Part shown: piece after piece, positions 57,298 to 64,000 of the stretch | Numbering within the stretch: the stretch's first letter is position 1 | Layout: every line of letters starts with the position of its first letter | DNA from: Paralvinella palmiformis | Lineage: Eukaryota > Annelida > Polychaeta > Terebellida > Alvinellidae | Reading direction: 5' to 3' | DNA length: 64,000 bases | NCBI GenBank assembly: GCA_025642065.1 | Contig: JAODUP010001507.1 | Location: 1-64,000 of the forward strand | The notes under the pieces: generated by a model | Told to the model about the DNA's origin: nothing | What the model saw: the letters and a program-made list of their open reading frames with translations, nothing else | Databases searched by the model: none | Position numbers and translations under genes: made by a program

Positions 57298-59519
57298 AGA
57301 ATATAATTCAATGGGTGATTCCTATTACTGTAACATTGGTATTTATGCATACTATCTTCTAATGAAAGTGAACTATCTATTTTATTTCTGATTCAGCCAT
57401 TCCTTACAATGTTTATGCATATATCAAGGCTGGTAATACTCTAATGTAATAACATTTTTATTTAATAATATACAAGTGATACATATATGATTGGTTCCCA
57501 GGTATAATTAAAAATTATATTTCCAAAACTCTACATTAAATATTTAAACAATCTTCATTCAAGTCAATTTTCTTTCAGCTAACAGTTTAATTTTAAAATC
57601 ATTTATTTACTCCATTGAAACCCATGCTAAACAAATCTCCTACAATAGACTGGTACAAGTCAGCATGAATATCTAAGACATATCTATGTCATTCATCTGA
57701 AAGATCGGCCCGCTCAATCATTGGGTTATAATTATATCCTGATAAATATTGTGTTAAATCCTTTGGAAAGACACAATCGTTCAGCTGAAATACTAGTCTC
57801 AGTCTCCTTGTAATATGAAATAATTTGCTGAAAGATTAGCAGTATTTATCGTTAGTGAAAAGTTGCCATTCCATGTTAGCAGTAGGCGTCATAGCTGTTT
57901 CTAACCCGAGATGGCAGTTCGTAACCGACGGAACGCATTTCGCCTGGATCGGTCTATTGCACAAATACATCGGGTTAGGATTATGTTTAGGGTTAGGCAG
58001 GCATCGTTAGGCAGATATTCGGGAAGGTGCCCATGTGCAGTTATAACAAAGTATAGCCGGAGCTATAGTTTTTTTTTGTTAACATAAATGATAGTTTGTG
58101 TATTCTACATGATGTCGGATTAATATAGAGTCTATCTATATATGTATGAGTATAACTGTAACATATAGTGACAGTCTGAATTGGTTATATCTCCACAGAT
58201 CAATAACCATCTGTACAATTATGACTGCTAACATCATCGGGCGGGTCAAAGGATGGCTGACGCTTGCACGGCGCCTGATAACGGCCAGGTCAGAGGTTGG
58301 AGTCGTCATGTGGTGCGTCGATGACTCGGTCTGATTACACGCTGTTGTTAGTTGGCAGGTAATAGAAGTTTGTTTAGCGCGGAGCGTTGACTGTGTGTAA
58401 AGACTGTGTTATGGCATATTGTAAGGAGTTGTGTGTGTATGTTTGATATACGTACTGTACGTATACTGTTCATAGATACCACATGACACCTTTTTATTGT
58501 GTTATAGTTATAAATGGGTGAACTCAGTAGCAAATGTATCTAATCTAGCTATTACTCATACTCAAATTAAAGGAAAGGAATTCATGCTATTTAACGTGTA
58601 CACACTCTCGTTGATGCTGTCTAGCCTTGCCCAAGTTCGACCTTAACGCAATATATGGCTACACAGCTTATCACAATGAATCAGCAAACACTGAAAGAGC
58701 AATTTTTATTCAAAATATAGGAGAATATTTGCTGTCGTTGATGCTGTGAAGGATAACCAATTATAATCACCTTTAAGGTTTTATGGAGGTATATGTATTC
58801 AGATGTGAAAATTAACTAAAACGGCGACTGATAATGCTATCAGAAACATAAGCTTAAACAGAGATGCACAAATGAAAAGCGTTTGAAAATAACTTAGATC
58901 TAACAATAGGTCTACTTATGATGCAGAATTACTGTGATAGATTATGTCAACAAGGTAATAGTATGCGATGAGGCATCATAGATAATGATGATAAACTCAC
59001 GTGAATAGAACTTTGATTAATTAATCCTTTGTATTAGAAGGGTGGCCTTCGATGAATGTGCACAATCTCTCCCCCTCTCTCTCTCTCTCTGTGTGTCTCT
59101 CTCTCTGGCTTTCACTTGACCCAGCTGTTTATATAGCCAAATATGTTGTCAATAAAATGGGCCTACGACTTTAGCTAGTAGTTTTGCTAATAATCTCTTA
59201 CCAGTCTCTTTATATTTACGTTCTTTAAAATGATCTCGTCGGGGGAAAGCAAACAAAATTTATTGGTCTTCACGATGAGTCAGCAGAATGGAAATACAAT
59301 TCATGGTGACTAAGCAGAAGGCATACTTGATAAACATATCTGTAACTATTTACGTCTTGTCGATGCGGACATGTTAAGTCTTTTTCGCCGGAAATATTCT
59401 AAGATTTTGCATATTATATAATATAGATTTAATTTATATTAATATATATTGATTATATTTAGTTATTTTGTATTTCTTGTATTTTCTTTTTAACTGCTCA
59501 TTTGACGCCCTATATTATC
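57298..59519. other. Intergenic, no gene seen
   Basis: No domains recognised. A CT-rich low-complexity run lies at 59068-59106. LINE 5' sequence may begin somewhere in the last few hundred bases. Confidence 0.5.
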
Positions 59520-62500
59520 GCCCACTCCAGTGTTTCCCATAAGAACTCTGTTTTTGCTTGTATATGTTGTATTTTTTATTTTCACTTATTTTATTTCTAT
59601 AATTATAATGAATTATAGTAGAGATCAGTTGCTTGCATTACGACCCTATGGAGGTAATACCATTTGTTTAGCGATGCGCCCACGTAGTGGAAAACATCCA
59701 AAGCAGATTGGGTCTGATGCCAGTAATTTGATCACTGTGCCAATAACACCATATAATGGCACAGCTGTAAAAATGTAAGTATTGGTCTTATAAATTGTCA
59801 GTCGATCTGTAATAAATCTCATGAAATATCTGATGTTATTAAGGATATGGATCTTGATGCTCTTGTCATTACAGACTTGACTGACCTAATTGTAATATTT
59901 CAGACCAGAACATTGTTGGTGATGTGACTCCAGCTGGATATTCATTTCATCATGCAGCTCGGATTCACAAAAAAGGTGGGGGAGTCGGCATTCTTCTCCG
60001 TGATTCTTTGAAGTGTGAAACCCATTTGCGTTTTCAGGCTAAGTCGGGATTTGTTGACTCTCCTGCTACCATCTGTTGATCTTAGGCGATTTCAATATAC
60101 ATTGGGATTGCCAGAGGAATGCAGATACCAAACAACTGGCTGACATTCTTAGATCTGCCAATCTCAGGCAGCATGTCCAAGAAAGAACACACAGACGTGG
60201 TCACATCTTAGATCTTGTCATCTCCCGTGATGATGACAATTTGATTACGGTGTGTCTGTGTCTTCCATGCTGTCTGATAATTTCCTTGTTAACATTAATG
60301 TATCTTTACAGAAACAATCTGTTTCAGCTACAGTTATTTTATATAGAAGATATAAGTCAATTGACAAGGAGGCTTTTCTTGCTGATCTGCGAGTCTCTTA
60401 TCTGGTATTGGATCACCGGTGGATCTCTATGATAGTACATTGAGAGACATTGTAGATCAACATGCACCTTTAAGGACAAAGTAAATGCCAAGCAGACTAA
60501 TGCTTCCATGGTACAATAAGAACATACAGGCTGCAAAGAGACACAAAAGGTATTGTGAGTGGCTGTGGATCAGGACCAGTTTGTGTGTTCATTTTGAAAT
60601 GTTCAAGGTCAGTAAAATTCTTGTTAAAAATACCCTTGCCTCTGCTAAATCTGAATATTATAATAAAAAGATCAAAGGGAAGTCAAATGACTGTTTTTAG
60701 TGTTGTGAATAAAGTATTACATAAAAGTCAAACTGTCCTTCCAAATAATACCAACTCAGATAAAGAAATGGCCCATTGTTTTAATAACTTCTTCTGTCAA
60801 AACATATTAAATATACATAGTGGGCTCCAGTCCAGCACCTTATCACAGGGTAAGCCATTGGTAGAATAGTCCTGCATATCCATGATGGATACATTTAAGC
60901 CTTTTACAGAGGCTGATATCATATAGTCATTTAATGCTTTCTGTGCAGTTGACCCTACATGGCTTGTGAAACATTGTCTGGATGTTCTGATAAACCCAGT
61001 TACAAATATAGTTAATAAATCATTATCTCTGGGTGTTTTCCCAAGATCCATGAAAGCTGCCCTTGTAAAACCATTAAAAAAAACACACTATGGACTGTAA
61101 TATTCTAAACAATTACAGACCTGTTTCAAATCTTACATTTTTATCTAAAGTTATAGAAAAGGCAGTTGCTTTCCATCTAAACAAATATTTAATCAATAAT
61201 AACCTTAATAAGTCACTAAAGTCTGCCTATAAAAGTGGTCACAGCATTGAAACAGCCTTGGTTCGAGTGAAAAATGATATTATGATGTCAATTGATCAAG
61301 GTAAGCCAGTAATACTTGTTCTTCTTGACCTGTCTGCTGCATTTTATACAGTTGACCATAATGTACTTTTCTCTAGGTGAAAAGACATGTTTGGTTTGTC
61401 AGGTAAAGTACTTGAATGGTTTAGATCCTATCTGGAACAACGCTCCCAGAGAGTGTCTGCTCATGGTATTTTATCTGATATTCAGTTTTTGTTATCTGGT
61501 GTACCACAGGGTTCAGTTCTTGGCCCCCTGGTTTTCACAATGTATACCCGTCCTCTTGGGATCAATTCGCAGCGATATGGGGTTAAATATCACTTGTATG
61601 CTGATGACACAGAGCTGTATATATTGAAGTTTGTTATATTAATATATATATGTATATGGATTGTAAATGTTCTTTGTTTTATACACTAATGTGCTTTGAG
61701 AGAGAAATGATTAATTTCTTTTCAAACTGGGGTACATTTAAAATGTTGTAACGGTTTGGAAATATTTAGAGAGAAATGATTAATTGCTGTTCAGACTTTG
61801 GTACGTTTAAAATGTTGTAACGGTTTGGAAATATTGAAAACTGAAATTGAAAACTTATGAGTCCCATGGCAGATTCAAATGTCATAGGCTTAGTTTTGCT
61901 GTTCGGATTTGGCGAGGGACCTGAACATTTCTCATTGACTGTTTCGTAATCCATGTAACCTTGACCCAGCTTAGAGCTGGCAACCCTTTTCAAAATTTAA
62001 ATCCGTTTTTGTGTTTGGATCTCGGTGAATGTAGTCGAAAAGTGAATTGTTGTAAAAGTGACGTGTGCTGTTATTGAAAATGGAAATGTGAATATTAGAA
62101 ATGGATCATTGGTATTCATTAACAATGGATCGTGAATAAACGGATCATGATTTATCAAGTCTCAATCGCTGATGTGTGGGTTAGACGGAAGCATGAACTT
62201 TAAACGGAGCCCCGGTATATAAAATAACGATAAAGCAAAGCAGACGCTCAGGGCTCGTGAAGAGCCCACCCTAAAACCCTGATAATATCACTGGATCCTG
62301 ACAATGCGTTAAATTTCTCCTCTTCCTTGAAGAATTTATAGCATTATATTGCTGATATTCGGCTATGGATGACTCAAAATCTTCTAAAACTAAATGATAA
62401 TAAAACAAATATTTTATATTTGGCATCACGGCATTGTGTTAAACCATTAAAGACACCAGCATTACAGATGGGTGCATCTTTGATTACCCCTAATGGGTCA

Positions 62501-63240
62501 GTAAAAAATCTAGGGGTTATTTTTGACCAATGTATTAACATGCATGAACATGTCACATCAGTATGCCGAGCTGCCTACTACCATCTTAAGAACATCCACT
62601 GTTTAAAAGCATTCTTGACACAAGAAGCACCTGTAATTGTACTCCATGCTTTTGTTACATCTCGTATAGACTATTGTAACTCCCTGTTATATGGCATATC
62701 TGATTATAACATTAATCGCCTTCAGCGAATTCAGAATAGTGCAGCTCGCATTGTAACAGATACTAGAAAATATGATCATATCACCCCAATTCTTCAAAAA
62801 CTACATTGGCTACCTGTTAGACAGCGTATCCATTTTAAGATTTTGTTAATAACTTATAAATCTATTAATGATATGGCGCCAGAATACCTGTGTGAACTGG
62901 TTTCCATTAGAAAGTTATCCCGAAAACTCAGGTCATCCAGTCAGATACTATTGCAGGTGCCAGTGTCTCGGCTCAAGTCATATGGTGATTGTGCGTTTAG
63001 TGTTGCAGCCCCCACTTTGTGGAATAGGTTGCCGGCAAATATTAGAAATGCGTTTAAATCTCTTCTAAAAACACACCTATTTAAGGTTGCTTTCATAGAT
63101 AAATAATTATTATCTTTTAAATCATTACAGGGTTTTTACAGACATATTATTTGGGGTATTATTATATTACATATTTTTTGTACATCGCCTTTGAATGGTT
63201 CATGCTAGTAAGGGCGCTTTATCAAATATACATTATTATT
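59520..63240 (+). mobile_element. CR1/L2-like LINE, nearly full length, interrupted
   Basis: Order: leader MNYSRDQLLALRPYGG (59608), endonuclease pieces (GLLNCQSI-type start near 59785; 'GGGVGILLRDSLKC' near 59975; LILGDFNIHWDCQRN and RRGHILDLVISRDDD at 60076-60240), linker MPSRLMLPWYNKNIQAAKRH, ASAKSEYYNKKI, then RT: NNYRPVSNLTFLSKVIEKAV, SAYKSGHSIETALVRVKND, LVLLDLSAAFYTVDHNVLFS (motif A, Asp to Tyr), [31 protein letters not shown] (intact). After a 660-bp insertion the ORF resumes at ~62288. 62369-63106 is an intact C-terminus (IDYCNSLLYGI, RLQRIQNSAARIV, HWLPVRQRIHFKILLITYK, LWNRLPANIR). The 3' end 'gggcgctttatcaaatata' plus ATT repeats is typical of L2/CR1. Confidence 0.92.
61622..62287. 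mobile_element. ~660-bp insertion in the LINE, unidentified non-coding element
   Basis: Splits the LINE ORF between ADDTELYI and SLDPDNALNFSSSLKNL. It contains a ~70-bp direct duplication ('gagagaaatgattaatt', 'acatttaaaatgttgtaacg', 'gtttggaaatat') at ~61699-61767 and 61769-61835. Near its right end is a GC hairpin GGGCTC-GTGAA-GAGCCC followed by ACCCTAAAACCCTGA, resembling the Helitron 3' layout (hairpin, then CTRR). The left end does not show a clear Helitron TC, so the class is open. Confidence 0.65.
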
Positions 63241-64000
63241 ATTATATGTTGCAAAATATTAATTCTGTTCCGCATGCTTAGATAATAAATAATTCCTCAT
63301 GTTATTTTTGTATTGGATCTGGATCAACATACACATTTATTTGAGTTGTACTTATATACCGGTTTCGATTTTAAATTTAAGTGTACCAATTATGAATAGT
63401 GCTATATGCTTCAGTCTGTCAATATTCTTCATATTCAAGTGAGGTTCCTATCCATATTAGTTTTGAATAATTAATAAGCCCTATGTTTATTACACCTTCT
63501 TGCTATTAAGTTTGGGGTTGTTATTTAAGACTTTGCTGTCCCAGTATCTATCAAAGGATGAATATATAATTTTACTATAAAAGATTTTCAATTTTTATCT
63601 TGTACCTAGTATGGACCTTTCTATAACCTATAAAATTATTCAACAATTTTCTGAGTTTTTACAGTAAACAGTTATCATATAGTTTTGACTCGGTCAATAT
63701 GTTCTGATAAAAACTTTCAAGTTTCTTTTCAGTTTCATTCTCAATATATTGAAGATATTTTAGGTTGTGCACAATTTGAAAAATTAATAATGTGTATGGC
63801 ACAATTCAGAATACACAGCGAGATTGCTCGCCTTTGAATGCACCTACAAAATCGATTTATACAATTTTAAATGTAACCTGAACATTTTAAAGATATGATC
63901 GAGTCTAATAAAAGTAGCATGAAAAACTAAGCAGGCAATTGCTAAACAACGCAACAAAAAGTCAAGTTTCCCTCAACATTCACAATAAATAACAAACAAG
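63241..64000. other. Intergenic, no gene seen
   Basis: AT-rich spacer after the LINE 3' end. No coding sequence recognised. Confidence 0.5.

Overview
This is invertebrate nuclear DNA: AT-rich, intron-rich, full of dinucleotide microsatellites and layered with transposon relics. Class-sigma glutathione transferase exons, a tRNA-derived SINE in at least four places, several CR1/L2-like and RNase-H-bearing LINEs, a Penelope-like fragment, P-element/THAP relics and hAT, TTAA-type and MULE DNA elements together fit a lophotrochozoan animal, most likely a mollusc. The species assignment is an inference. No rRNA, free tRNA gene, CRISPR array or bacterial-type gene was seen.

The one apparently intact host gene is on the + strand at 11021-26236. 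Its exons join in phase with GT-AG borders. They encode the end of a first filamin-type calponin-homology (CH1) domain, a second CH domain (CH2), a short tyrosine-rich exon, a series of 30-nt proline-rich microexons, and a C-terminal protein-tyrosine-kinase-like domain ending in a tyrosine-rich tail and a stop. The kinase fold has lost the catalytic HRD aspartate and the DFG motif, so it should be a pseudokinase. I do not know another protein with filamin CH domains joined to a tyrosine pseudokinase. The microexons were multiplied by tandem duplication of a ~1.7-2.0 kb intron-plus-exon unit at 13.97-20.64 kb. The 5' end of the gene (start codon and most of CH1) was not found in the window.

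The second host-derived locus is on the - strand at 46.3-54.4 kb. It holds a five-exon sigma-class GST (49410-54440) with two frameshifts, and a more damaged partial duplicate (46342-46955) lacking two internal stretches.

Layout: 0-8 kb holds a minisatellite, a hAT-type MITE with an 8-bp target duplication, a palindromic MITE, a SINE and a 5'-inverted LINE. 8.3-10.2 kb is a decayed P-element-like (THAP9-like) transposase, followed by a SINE. 11-26.2 kb is the CH-pseudokinase gene. 26.2-30.2 kb is empty apart from LINE and MITE fragments. 30.26-33.91 kb is a DNA transposon with 44-bp terminal inverted repeats carrying a broken multidomain gene that includes a PIN/XPG-like segment. 34.2-35.1 kb is a MULE relic. 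36.7-42 kb holds dispersed repeats, a LINE, a local tandem duplication and a Penelope-like relic. 43.9-44.9 kb holds a second P-element piece. 46-54.4 kb is the GST duplication with a nested LINE and MITE. 54.6-57.3 kb is an RNase-H LINE. 59.5-63.2 kb is a nearly complete LINE interrupted by a ~660-bp insertion.
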